Below, in pieces: positions 8,946-17,256 of a DNA stretch of 64,000 nucleotides. The position numbers were made by a program, and so were the translations under genes. Source of the DNA: Azotobacter vinelandii (GTDB taxonomy: Bacteria; Pseudomonadota; Gammaproteobacteria; Pseudomonadales; Pseudomonadaceae); assembly GCF_001571105.1 (NCBI RefSeq), contig NZ_BCTD01000007.1; one strand, given 5' to 3'. The notes beneath the pieces were generated by a model that made no database searches, was not told where the DNA came from, and worked only from the letters and a program-made list of their open reading frames with translations. Every line of letters starts with the position of its first letter. Position 1 is the stretch's first letter.

Positions 8946-11773
8946 CCGACTACAAAGCGACCCTCAACCTGCCGGAAACGGCATTCCCGATGAAGGCCGG
9001 CCTGCCGCAACGCGAGCCGGAGACGCTGCGGCACTGGAACAGCATCGGCCTGTACCGCAAGCTGCGGCAGATCGGCGAGGGACGTCAGAAGTTCATCCTG
9101 CACGACGGCCCGCCCTACGCCAACGGCAACATCCACATCGGCCATGCGGTCAACAAGATCCTCAAGGACATGATCGTCCGCTCGAAGACCCTGGCCGGCT
9201 TCGACGCGCCTTACGTACCGGGTTGGGACTGCCACGGCCTGCCCATCGAGCACAAGGTGGAAACCACCTTCGGCAAGAACCAGCCGGCGGACCTGACCCG
9301 TGAGCGCTGCCGTGCCTATGCCGCCGAACAGGTTGAGGGGCAGAAGGCCGACTTCATCCGTCTCGGTGTGCTCGGCGACTGGGAAAACCCCTACAAGACC
9401 ATGGATTTCGCCAATGAGGCCGGGGAAATCCGCGCCCTGGCGAAGATGGTTGAGGGCGGTTTCGTGTTCAAGGGTCTCAAGCCGGTGAACTGGTGCTTCG
9501 ACTGCGGCTCGGCGCTGGCCGAGGCGGAGGTCGAATACCAGGACAAGAAGTCCGACGCGATCGATGTGTTCTTCCCGGTCGGGGATGCCGACAAGCTGGC
9601 CGCCGCCTTCGGCCTGGCTCAGTTGGACAAGCCGGCCGGCATCGTCATCTGGACCACCACTCCCTGGACCATTCCGGCCAACCAGGCGCTCAACGTCCAT
9701 CCGGACTTCATTTATGCCCTGGTGGATTGCGGCGACCGGCTGCTGCTGCTGGCCGAGGAACTGGTAGAGGGCTGCCTGGCCCGCTACGGCCTGCGGGGCC
9801 AGGTGCTGGCCACCGCCAAGGGCGAGGCGCTGGAGCTCATCCGCTTCCGCCATCCGTTCTACGAACGCTTCTCGCCGGTCTATCTGGCCGATTACGTCGG
9901 GCTGGACGCCGGTACCGGCATCGTCCACTCGGCTCCCGCCTATGGCGAGGACGACTTCCGTTCCTGCAAGCGCTACGGCATGAGCAACGACGAGATTCTC
10001 AGCCCGGTGCAGAGCAACGGCGTGTATGTCGAGTCGCTGCCGTTCTTTGGCGGCCAGTTCATCTGGAAAGCCAACCCGAACATCGTCGCCAAGCTCGCCG
10101 AAGTCGGCTGCCTGCTCAAGCACGAGACGATCAACCATAGCTACATGCACTGCTGGCGGCACAAGACTCCCCTGATCTACCGGGCCACCGCGCAGTGGTT
10201 CGTCGGCATGGACAGCAAGGCGAAGGACGGCACCACGCTGCGCGAACGCGCCCTGGCCGCCATCGAGCAGACCCGGTTCGTCCCCGCCTGGGGCCAGGCG
10301 CGCCTGCACGGGATGATCGCCGGCCGTCCGGACTGGTGCATCTCGCGCCAGCGCAACTGGGGCGTGCCGATTCCCTTCTTCCTGCACAAGGAAAGCGGCG
10401 AGCTGCATCCGCGTACCGTCGAGCTGATGGAGGAGGTGGCCAGGCGTGTCGAACAGAAAGGCATCGAGGCCTGGTTCAGGCTCGACCCCGCCGAACTGCT
10501 CGGTGCCGAGGCCGACCAGTACGACAAGATCGCCGACACCCTGGACGTCTGGTTCGACTCCGGCACCACCCACTGGCACGTGATGCGCGGCTCGCATCCG
10601 ATGGGCCATGACCAGGGGCCGCGTGCCGATCTCTACTTGGAGGGCTCGGACCAGCACCGCGGCTGGTTCCACTCGTCGCTGCTGACCGGCGCGGCCATCG
10701 ACGGCCATGCGCCCTATCGCGGCCTGCTGACCCACGGCTTCACCGTGGACGAGAACGGCCGCAAGATGTCCAAGTCCCTCGGCAATGTCATCGCCCCGCA
10801 GGAAATCACCGACAGCATGGGCGCCGACATCCTCCGCCTGTGGGTTTCGGCCACCGACTATTCCGGCGAGATGGCGGTATCCAAGCAGATCCTCCAGCGC
10901 AGCGCCGACGCCTACCGGCGCATCCGCAACACCGCGCGTTTCCTGCTCGCCAACCTCAGCGGCTTCGATCCGGCGAAGGATCTGCTGGCCGCCGAGGACA
11001 TGCTGGCGCTGGACCGCTGGGCGGTGGACCGCGCCCTGCTGCTGCAGCGCGAGGTCGAGGAAGCCTTCGACAGCTATCGCTTCTGGGTCGTCTATCAGAA
11101 GGTGCACAACTTCTGCGTGCAGGAGCTGGGCGGTTTCTACCTCGACATCATCAAGGACCGCCAGTACACCTGCGCCGCCGACAGCGTGGCGCGCCGTTCC
11201 TGCCAGAGCGCCATGTACCACATCGGCGAGGCGCTGGTGCGCTGGATCGCGCCGATCCTGGCGTTCACCGCCGAGGAGATCTGGCAGTACCTGCCGGGCG
11301 AGCGCAACGAATCGGTGATGCTCAACACCTGGTACCAGGGTCTCGCCGAACTGCCGGACGGCTTCGCCCTGGATCGCGCCTTCTGGGAACAGGTCATGGC
11401 GGTCAAGGCCGCAGTGAACAAGGAGCTGGAGAACCGGCGCAATGCCAAGGCCATCGGCGGCAACCTGCAGGCCGAGGTCGTCCTGTTCGCCGAGCCGGCC
11501 CTGGCCGGGCGCCTGGCCCTGCTGGGCGACGAACTGCGCTTCGTGCTGATCACTTCGGCCGCGCAGGTCCAGCCGCTCGGGGCCGCTCCCGCGGATGCGG
11601 TGGACACCGAGGTCGCCGGTCTGCGCATTCAGGTGAGCAAGTCGGTCCATACCAAGTGCGCCCGTTGCTGGCACCATCGCGAAGATGTGGGGCTCGATCC
11701 GGCGCATCCGGAGATCTGCGGGCGTTGCGTGGAGAACATCCAGGGCGAGGGCGAGGTCCGCCAGTATGCATGA
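8942..11773 (+). CDS. ileS: Isoleucyl-tRNA synthetase
   Basis: Charges tRNA-Ile; class Ia synthetase. 943 residues, normal for the bacterial type. Visible motifs: the HIGH box in GPPYANGNIHIGHAVNK (about residue 58-74), the editing (CP1) domain with WTTTPWTIPANQALN, the KMSKS loop in DENGRKMSKSLGNV (about residue 605), and a C-terminal zinc site CARCWHHREDVGL with ICGRCVENI. It is coupled to ribF by a 4-bp overlap. The zinc-binding tail marks the eubacterial, mupirocin-sensitive type rather than the eukaryote-like resistant form. Confidence 0.98.
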   Translation: MTDYKATLNLPETAFPMKAGLPQREPETLRHWNSIGLYRKLRQIGEGRQKFILHDGPPYANGNIHIGHAVNKILKDMIVRSKTLAGFDAPYVPGWDCHGLPIEHKVETTFGKNQPADLTRERCRAYAAEQVEGQKADFIRLGVLGDWENPYKTMDFANEAGEIRALAKMVEGGFVFKGLKPVNWCFDCGSALAEAEVEYQDKKSDAIDVFFPVGDADKLAAAFGLAQLDKPAGIVIWTTTPWTIPANQALNVHPDFIYALVDCGDRLLLLAEELVEGCLARYGLRGQVLATAKGEALELIRFRHPFYERFSPVYLADYVGLDAGTGIVHSAPAYGEDDFRSCKRYGMSNDEILSPVQSNGVYVESLPFFGGQFIWKANPNIVAKLAEVGCLLKHETINHSYMHCWRHKTPLIYRATAQWFVGMDSKAKDGTTLRERALAAIEQTRFVPAWGQARLHGMIAGRPDWCISRQRNWGVPIPFFLHKESGELHPRTVELMEEVARRVEQKGIEAWFRLDPAELLGAEADQYDKIADTLDVWFDSGTTHWHVMRGSHPMGHDQGPRADLYLEGSDQHRGWFHSSLLTGAAIDGHAPYRGLLTHGFTVDENGRKMSKSLGNVIAPQEITDSMGADILRLWVSATDYSGEMAVSKQILQRSADAYRRIRNTARFLLANLSGFDPAKDLLAAEDMLALDRWAVDRALLLQREVEEAFDSYRFWVVYQKVHNFCVQELGGFYLDIIKDRQYTCAADSVARRSCQSAMYHIGEALVRWIAPILAFTAEEIWQYLPGERNESVMLNTWYQGLAELPDGFALDRAFWEQVMAVKAAVNKELENRRNAKAIGGNLQAEVVLFAEPALAGRLALLGDELRFVLITSAAQVQPLGAAPADAVDTEVAGLRIQVSKSVHTKCARCWHHREDVGLDPAHPEICGRCVENIQGEGEVRQYA

Positions 11774-11809
11774 TCCGCATCGTGGCAGCGGCGGGGTAGG
11801 TGGGCGTCG

Positions 11810-12313
11810 ATGAATTCCCGTTTCGGCAAGCTGCCCTGGCTCTGGCTGAGCCTTCTGGTATTCGTCCTCGACCAGGTCAGCAAGCTCCATTTCGAGGGTG
11901 CCCTGCAGCTCCACCAGCAGATCGAGATCCTTCCCGGTCTGTTCAGTTGGACCCTGGCCTACAATACCGGCGCCGCCTTCAGCTTCCTCGCCGGCGAGTC
12001 CGGTTGGCAGCGCTGGCTGTTCGCCCTGATCGCGATCGCGGTCAGCAGTGTTCTGGTGGTCTGGCTCAAGCGTCTCCAGCCCTCCGAAACCTGGCTGGCC
12101 ATCGCCTTGGCGCTGGTGCTGGGTGGCGCCGTGGGCAATCTGTTCGATCGCGTGGCCTATGGCCATGTGATCGACTTCATCCTGGTGCACTGGCAGGATC
12201 GCTGGTTCTTCCCGGCATTCAACTTGGCCGACAGCGCCATTACCGTGGGCGCCATCATGCTGGCGCTGGATATGTTCATCAGCAAGAAGTCCGGAGAAAC
12301 TGCCCATGACTGA
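11810..12313 (+). CDS. lspA: Lipoprotein signal peptidase II
   Basis: Inner-membrane aspartic protease that removes signal peptides from prolipoproteins after diacylglyceryl transfer. 167 residues with four membrane helices. The family motifs are present: NTGAAFSFLAGESGW, the GNLFDRVAYGHVIDFI segment with catalytic-region Asp residues, and FNLADSAITVGAIML with the second catalytic Asp. It lies 36 bp after ileS and overlaps fkpB by 8 bp. Confidence 0.97.
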   Translation: MNSRFGKLPWLWLSLLVFVLDQVSKLHFEGALQLHQQIEILPGLFSWTLAYNTGAAFSFLAGESGWQRWLFALIAIAVSSVLVVWLKRLQPSETWLAIALALVLGGAVGNLFDRVAYGHVIDFILVHWQDRWFFPAFNLADSAITVGAIMLALDMFISKKSGETAHD

Positions 12314-12743
12314 GCTGCGCATCGGTCCCGATCGGGAAGTCACCCTGCATTTCGCCATCAAGCTCGACTCGGGCGATGTGGTCGACAGTACCTTCGACAG
12401 GCGTCCGGCCACCTTCCGGGTTGGCGATGGCAATCTGTTGCCCGGGTTCGAGCTGTCTCTCTATGGCCTCAAGGCCGGCGACAAGCGTGCCCTGCCGATT
12501 GCGCCGGAGCAGGGCTTCGGCCGGCCCAATCCGCAGAACGTACAGGTCATGCCGCGCGGCCAATTCGAAGGCATGGAGCTCTCCGAAGGCCTGATGGTGA
12601 TCTTCAACGATGCCGCCAGCGGCGAGATGCCGGGTGTCGTCAAGTCCTTCGACGATCAGCAGGTCACCGTCGATTTCAATCACCCGCTGGCCGGCCGCGA
12701 CTTGACCTTCGAAGTGGAAATCCTCGAGGTCAGGGCCGTCTGA
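12306..12743 (+). CDS. fkpB: FKBP-type peptidyl-prolyl isomerase FkpB (SlpA type)
   Basis: 145-residue cytoplasmic SlyD/SlpA-class prolyl isomerase. The FKBP core is split by an insert-in-flap (IF) domain: VTLHFAIKLDSGDVVDSTFD, then GNLLPGFELSLYGLKAGDKR, the IF domain around residues 70-125, and HPLAGRDLTFEVEILEVR at the end. It has no histidine-rich tail, which separates it from SlyD. It sits between lspA and ispH as in many gammaproteobacteria, with its start inside the end of lspA. Confidence 0.95.
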   Translation: MTELRIGPDREVTLHFAIKLDSGDVVDSTFDRRPATFRVGDGNLLPGFELSLYGLKAGDKRALPIAPEQGFGRPNPQNVQVMPRGQFEGMELSEGLMVIFNDAASGEMPGVVKSFDDQQVTVDFNHPLAGRDLTFEVEILEVRAV

Positions 12744-12783
12744 GCCGCGATCGCCATCCGCCCCATTCCTGCCGAGACCTCCC

Positions 12784-13731
12784 ATGCACATCAAGCTTGC
12801 CAATCCCCGTGGTTTCTGCGCCGGCGTCGATCGCGCCATCGAGATCGTCAACCGTGCCCTGGAGGTCTTCGGTCCGCCGATCTACGTGCGCCACGAGGTG
12901 GTGCACAACAAGTTCGTGGTGGACGATCTGCGTTCTCGGGGAGCCATCTTCGTCGAGGAGCTGGACCAGGTGCCGGACAACGTCATCGTCATCTTCAGCG
13001 CCCACGGCGTGTCCCAGGCGGTGCGCCAGGAAGCCGCGCGGCGCGGGCTCAAGGTGTTCGACGCCACCTGTCCGCTGGTGACCAAGGTGCACATGGAGGT
13101 CGCCCGCTACAGCCGCGAGGGCCGGGAGTGCATCCTCATCGGGCACCAGGGGCATCCGGAGGTGGTTGGCACCATGGGCCAGTACGATACGGCCAATGGC
13201 GGCGCTATTTATCTGGTGGAGGATGAGGAGGACGTCGCCCGCCTGCAGGTGCGCAATCCCGTGTCCCTGGCTTTCGTCACCCAGACCACCCTGTCCATGG
13301 ACGACGCCGCCCGCATGATCGATGCCCTGCGCGCCCGCTTTCCGGGCATCGGTGGCCCGCGTAGGGACGACATCTGCTACGCCACCCAGAATCGCCAGGA
13401 CGCGGTCAGGCAACTGGCCGGCGAGTGCCAGTTGGTGCTGGTGGTCGGCAGCTCCAGCAGTTCGAACTCCAACCGCCTGCGTGAACTGGCCGAGAGCATC
13501 GGAGTTCCCGCCTATCTGGTCGACGGCGCCCAGGATCTTCGTCGCGAATGGTTCGATGGCATCCGGCGCGTCGGTGTCACCGCCGGCGCTTCGGCACCGG
13601 AGGTGCTGGTACGTGACGTGATCGACCGACTGCGGCAATGGGGCGTCGTCAACGTCGAGGAATTGACCGGCCGCGAAGAAAACATCACCTTCTCGATACC
13701 GAAGGAGTTGCGGGTGGTGTCGTCGGACTGA
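12784..13731 (+). CDS. ispH: 4-hydroxy-3-methylbut-2-enyl diphosphate reductase IspH (LytB)
   Basis: Last step of the MEP pathway, producing IPP and DMAPP with a [4Fe-4S] cluster. 315 residues. The three cluster cysteines are visible in NPRGFCAGVDRAI (Cys 13), VFDATCPLVTKVH (about Cys 97) and DDICYATQNRQDAV (about Cys 198). The substrate motif SSSSSNSNRLRELA is also there. It lies 40 bp after fkpB and ends the murJ-ispH run. In P. aeruginosa ispH is next to pilE at the end of the minor pilin cluster; here its neighbour is a FimT-like pilin on the opposite strand. Confidence 0.98.
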   Translation: MHIKLANPRGFCAGVDRAIEIVNRALEVFGPPIYVRHEVVHNKFVVDDLRSRGAIFVEELDQVPDNVIVIFSAHGVSQAVRQEAARRGLKVFDATCPLVTKVHMEVARYSREGRECILIGHQGHPEVVGTMGQYDTANGGAIYLVEDEEDVARLQVRNPVSLAFVTQTTLSMDDAARMIDALRARFPGIGGPRRDDICYATQNRQDAVRQLAGECQLVLVVGSSSSSNSNRLRELAESIGVPAYLVDGAQDLRREWFDGIRRVGVTAGASAPEVLVRDVIDRLRQWGVVNVEELTGREENITFSIPKELRVVSSD

Positions 13732-13762
13732 GTGTCCGGCACGATCCGGCCGTTTCTCTCCG

Positions 13763-14278
13763 TCAGCAGGTACCGGGAGCGTTCCGGGTCGAGCGGACCC
13801 GGCCGCTGGCGTTCAGGATCAGGCTTCTCACGGCATGCCGGCCGTTCTGGTGGCAGATAGTGAAGGTTCCGGCCTGGAAGGCTCCACTCGCCAGTTGCGC
13901 CTGCCCCGTCGCGATATAGCGCACATAGCCCCGGACAGGACTGTTCGGCGCGATTCGCACGCCGCTGGGGGCTTTGCCCTGTCTCGACAGCTCCCGCTCG
14001 CCGGGATCGAAAGCGCCATTCGAATTGGCATCGACATACACCCTCCAGCCTGCCTCCCAATCGCCTTCGAGACTCTCGACCAGTACCGGATGGTTCTGGC
14101 TGATCGCCGCATGCCTGGCCAGGGCGAGGCCGGCGCCGAGGTTGCGGCTGGTAGTGCCGACCCTTTGGCCTTCGACGCTATGGCTGAGCGCGGGGGCGCC
14201 GACCATGGCGAGCACGCCGACCAGGGCGAGGGTGGTCATGAGTTCGATCAGCGTGTAGGCGCGGGAAAAGCCGGGCAT
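13763..14278 (-). CDS. fimT: FimT/FimU-like type IV pilus minor pilin (GspH fold)
   Basis: Minor pseudopilin that helps prime pilus assembly in the inner membrane. 171 residues: N-terminal prepilin segment MPGFSRAYTLIELMTTLALVG with the +5 Glu and a long hydrophobic helix, followed by a GspH/FimT C-terminal domain with WEAGWRVYVDANSNGAFDPGE and FTICHQNGRHAVRSLILNASGRVR. The residue before the expected cleavage point is Ala (SRA|YTLIE) instead of the usual Gly, which may slow PilD processing. It is convergent with ispH and diverges from pilE, unlike the usual fimU-pilV-pilW order. I cannot decide between FimT and FimU. Confidence 0.85.
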   Translation of the reverse strand: MPGFSRAYTLIELMTTLALVGVLAMVGAPALSHSVEGQRVGTTSRNLGAGLALARHAAISQNHPVLVESLEGDWEAGWRVYVDANSNGAFDPGERELSRQGKAPSGVRIAPNSPVRGYVRYIATGQAQLASGAFQAGTFTICHQNGRHAVRSLILNASGRVRSTRNAPGTC

Positions 14279-14590
14279 TGGTATCCACCTTATCTGTGTG
14301 AACGACCCCTACATCCCGCGGGAGCCGTTTTCCGGATGACGACGGGGCTGGAATGAGCCCGTCCGATCCGGATGAGCCGGAGACTCCGGAACCGTCTTTC
14401 GAAGGTTAAGCAGGTGAGCTGGGAACCGAGCGTGATGCGCTTCAAGGGTCCGGGTTTCCCGCTGGAACGGAGCGAAGCGGATATTCGGATAAGTGGACCA
14501 GTGCTCGGGAATTTTTCCGGACTTCTTGAAAATACGGCTCTGTGGCAGTGAAGCAAAAAAATCATGCTGCGCGGGTTATGGAGTCACGCG
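14279..14590. other. Divergent intergenic region between fimT-like gene and pilE
   Basis: About 310 bp that must hold the promoters for the minor pilin operon and for the divergent fimT-like gene. I looked for a GG-N10-GC sigma-54 site near the pilE start and did not find one; no other motif is clear. Confidence 0.45.
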
Positions 14591-14986
14591 ATGGAGCGAA
14601 ATGGAAGGCGCGGTTTTACCCTGATCGAATTGATGATAGTCGTCGCGATAATCGCAATACTCGCGACGATCGCCTATCCCGGCTATCGGCAGTACGTTCT
14701 GCGCGGCAATCGGGGAGCCGCTCAAGGGGCGATGATGGAAATCGCCAGCCGCCAGCAGCAGTTTCTGCTGGCCAACCGTGCCTATGCCACCCGGGATGAA
14801 CTGGAGAAGAGCGGATACGTACTGCCGAGCGATGTGGCGGCTCACTATGACTATGCGGTGACGCCCGGCAGCGGCACGCTTCCTTCCTTTCTCATCGCCT
14901 TTACCGCCAGGGGCGTGCAGATGAAGGATGCCGAGAGGCTGACGCTCGACAGCGAAGGGGTGAGAACCCCTGCGGACAAGTGGTGA
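14591..14986 (+). CDS. pilE: Type IV pilus minor pilin PilE
   Basis: Minor pilin that joins the pilus priming complex. 131 residues from the ATG at 14591, preceded 7 bp upstream by GGAG; an earlier in-frame ATG at 14564 has no ribosome site and would add a poor leader. The prepilin signal MERNGRRG is followed by FTLIELMIVVAIIAILA, with Gly at -1 and Glu at +5. The globular part NRGAAQGAMMEIASRQQQFLLANRAYA is typical of PilE. The stop overlaps the GTG start of pilV. In P. aeruginosa pilE lies at the far end of the operon after pilY1/pilY2; here it is at the head. Confidence 0.88.
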   Translation: MERNGRRGFTLIELMIVVAIIAILATIAYPGYRQYVLRGNRGAAQGAMMEIASRQQQFLLANRAYATRDELEKSGYVLPSDVAAHYDYAVTPGSGTLPSFLIAFTARGVQMKDAERLTLDSEGVRTPADKW

Positions 14987-15555
14987 CCCGCAGGCGGTTT
15001 CGCCGGAGTGAGCAGACTGGCGTGACGCTGATCGAAGTGCTGGTGACCCTTCTGATCCTGTCCGTGGGGCTGCTTGGCATGGCGGCTCTGCAGGTGCGCC
15101 TGCAACAGTCGGAGATGGAGGTCTATCAACGCGTCCAGGCGCTGCTCCTGCTGAGCGACATGGCGAACCGGATCTCGGCCAACCGCAACGCGGCGGCGGG
15201 CTATGTGACGGGCGCCGGCAGCCCTGTCGGGGTCGGTTCCGCCTGTGGGACTTCGACGGCATCGCGCAAGGACATCGACCTCGGCGAATGGTGTGCCGCC
15301 TTGCAGGGCGCGGCGGAAACCGGCAGCGATTCGAGCAGGCTGGGAGCCATGCTGGGAGGACGCGGTTGCATCGAGTCTCTCGGCAGCGACGAGTACCTGA
15401 TCACGGTCGCCTGGCAGGGCGGAGGGCCGATTGCCGCGCCGCCGGCCAGTGTCGCCTGCGCAGCGGGGCAATACGACGGGGACGGCGGCTCGGCCTGTGC
15501 CGCTGATCGCTGCCGGCGTGTCGTGACCACCATCGTGCGGATCGCCGACCTATGA
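14980..15555 (+). CDS. pilV: Type IV pilus minor pilin PilV
   Basis: Minor pilin of the PilVWX-PilY1 tip/priming complex. 191 residues starting at GTG 14980 inside the end of pilE. The prepilin site is RRSEQTG|VTLIEVLVTLLIL with Gly -1 and Glu +5; the next stretch, SVGLLGMAALQVRLQQSEMEVYQRVQALLL, is the signature of the PilV family. The remaining domain has several cysteines (ACGTSTAS, GCIESL, VACAAG, CAADRC), suggesting disulphides. It overlaps pilW by 4 bp. Confidence 0.93.
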   Translation: MVTRRRFRRSEQTGVTLIEVLVTLLILSVGLLGMAALQVRLQQSEMEVYQRVQALLLLSDMANRISANRNAAAGYVTGAGSPVGVGSACGTSTASRKDIDLGEWCAALQGAAETGSDSSRLGAMLGGRGCIESLGSDEYLITVAWQGGGPIAAPPASVACAAGQYDGDGGSACAADRCRRVVTTIVRIADL

Positions 15556-16739
15556 ACAAGCGTTTCAATGGCGGACGGCGGTCCGCCCGCATATTCATTC
15601 ATTGCGCCCAGACCGGTTTCAGTCTGATCGAATTGATGGTCGCCTCGACCATCGGACTCTTGATCATGACGGCGGTCTTGACGCTGTTTCTCAATGTGAG
15701 TCGCACCAATGATGAAATGGCCAAGACCAATATGCTGATCGAGAATGGACGATTCGCGATTCAGTTATTGCAGAACGATATCGCCCATGCCGGTTTCTGG
15801 GATAGTTATATTCCGGACTTCGACGATCTGACAGTGACTGCGGTACCGGCCGAGATTCCGGCTGTCGTTCCCGATCCTTGTCTGGCGTATTCTTCATGGA
15901 CAGCAGCGACTCGTACCAGCCAGTTGGGAGTTCCGCTGCAGGTCCATGATTCGCCACCTTCCGAATGCGGGGCCGTGATAACCAATCGCAGAAGTGGTAC
16001 CGATATTCTGGTGGTGCGCCACTTGAATACCTGCGTTGCTGGCGGCTGTGAAGCGGAAGAGAGCGGGAGACTCTATTTTCAGGCATCCCGTGCCCGTGGA
16101 GGCGACTGTCCCGCCAGCGTTTCTTCGGAGGCTCCATATATATTTTCCACCGATCCTGCCGATTTCGTCCTGCATGATCGCGACTGTACGACTATCGCTT
16201 CCAGGCGAAGATTCCTTTCCCATATCTACTATATCCGCGACTACGCGGTGACGCTGGGAGATGGTGTTCCGACCCTGGTGCGTTCGGAACTCGATCTGGA
16301 GGCTGGAGAGATCAAGGCCAGATCCGCCGTTGCACTGATCGAGGGTATAGAAGGATTCAGGGTCGAGTTGGGCGTGGATCGGATCAGCGATTCCGGCAGG
16401 GATATCATCGTCGAAAGTTCCGACGCAGATCCCTACAGGGAGGCGGTCGAGTGGGCCGATAGGAAAAACCTGACCTCTCCCGTGAATCGTGGAGATGGCG
16501 TACCGGACGAGTTCGTTCATTGTTCGGGAGTTTGTTCGCTCGACAGGTTGATCAATGTGGTCGCGGTGAAGCTCCATCTGCTGGTGCGTGCTCAGACCGG
16601 CACTCCCGGATATACGGACGGCAAGTCTTATACCTTGGGGGAGCAGGCGGTCGCGGCCGCCAACGATGGTTTCAAGCGTCATGTATTTTCCACGGTCGTC
16701 CGGCTGAACAATGTTTCGGGAAGAAGGGAAACGCCATGA
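15552..16739 (+). CDS. pilW: Type IV pilus minor pilin PilW
   Basis: Large minor pilin, 395 residues, in the usual size range for PilW. N-terminal prepilin segment CAQTG|FSLIELMVASTIGLLIMTAVLTLFLNV with canonical Gly -1 and Glu +5, then NDEMAKTNMLIENGRFAIQLLQNDIAHAGFW, a strongly conserved PilW region. The large C-terminal globular domain ends with a phrase of the type DGFKRHVFSTVVRLNNVSGRR, seen in PilW/PulJ-like pilins. Both ends overlap neighbours by 4 bp (ATGA), so the operon is translationally coupled. Composition in this gene is a little less GC-rich than in the murJ-ispH block. Confidence 0.94.
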   Translation: MNKRFNGGRRSARIFIHCAQTGFSLIELMVASTIGLLIMTAVLTLFLNVSRTNDEMAKTNMLIENGRFAIQLLQNDIAHAGFWDSYIPDFDDLTVTAVPAEIPAVVPDPCLAYSSWTAATRTSQLGVPLQVHDSPPSECGAVITNRRSGTDILVVRHLNTCVAGGCEAEESGRLYFQASRARGGDCPASVSSEAPYIFSTDPADFVLHDRDCTTIASRRRFLSHIYYIRDYAVTLGDGVPTLVRSELDLEAGEIKARSAVALIEGIEGFRVELGVDRISDSGRDIIVESSDADPYREAVEWADRKNLTSPVNRGDGVPDEFVHCSGVCSLDRLINVVAVKLHLLVRAQTGTPGYTDGKSYTLGEQAVAAANDGFKRHVFSTVVRLNNVSGRRETP

Positions 16740-17221
16740 GGACTCTTCCCGGACATCGCCGCCAGGCTGGCGCGACGCTGGTGGTCGGCCTCGTCGTGCT
16801 GTTGCTGTTCACCTTGCTGGTTTCCAGCGCTTTCGTACTCGGCACGAGCAATCTCAAAGCCGTTGGCAACATGCAGTCGCGCGACGAGTCGATAGCCGCG
16901 GCCAATATGGCCACCAATCTGATATTGAGCACGCCTTTCAGCGCATCTCCATCCGGGCAACGCGTGGAGATCGATCTCAACGATGACGACAAAACCGATT
17001 ACGGGGTGGATATCGCCGAACCGGAATGCGTTCGGGCGTCGCCCGCCGCTGCGACCGCGCCGAGCAGCGTGACCCTGCCGGCGATGGCCGACTTCACCTG
17101 GAATACCGTTTGGGAAATCCGTGCCTCGGTGAACGACCCGCTCAGTGGGGCCGATACCCTGGTGCGTTCGGGTGTGCGAGTCCTGCTCAGCAGGGCGGAG
17201 AAAGACAAGGTCTGTCCCTGA
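16736..17221 (+). CDS. pilX: Type IV pilus minor pilin PilX
   Basis: Minor pilin that, with PilV and PilW, carries PilY1 at the pilus tip. 161 residues. The prepilin region HRRQAG|ATLVVGLVVLLLFTLLVSSAFV has Gly at -1 but no Glu at +5 (Val instead). That is usual for pseudomonad PilX and resembles the tip pseudopilin GspK, since a subunit lacking Glu5 can only cap a filament. The next part, GTSNLKAVGNMQSRDESIAAANMATNLIL, is the family hallmark. It starts inside the end of pilW and is followed 35 bp later by pilY1. Confidence 0.92.
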   Translation: MRTLPGHRRQAGATLVVGLVVLLLFTLLVSSAFVLGTSNLKAVGNMQSRDESIAAANMATNLILSTPFSASPSGQRVEIDLNDDDKTDYGVDIAEPECVRASPAAATAPSSVTLPAMADFTWNTVWEIRASVNDPLSGADTLVRSGVRVLLSRAEKDKVCP

Positions 17222-17256
17222 GGCAAGTTCCCGAAACCTCCAATGGAATCCGCAGC

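Noticed and set aside
8924..12433. A 1169-codon open frame on the minus strand opposite ribF-ileS-lspA-fkpB
   Set aside because: It is the antisense shadow of high-GC coding DNA; it has no domain and the plus-strand genes are certain.
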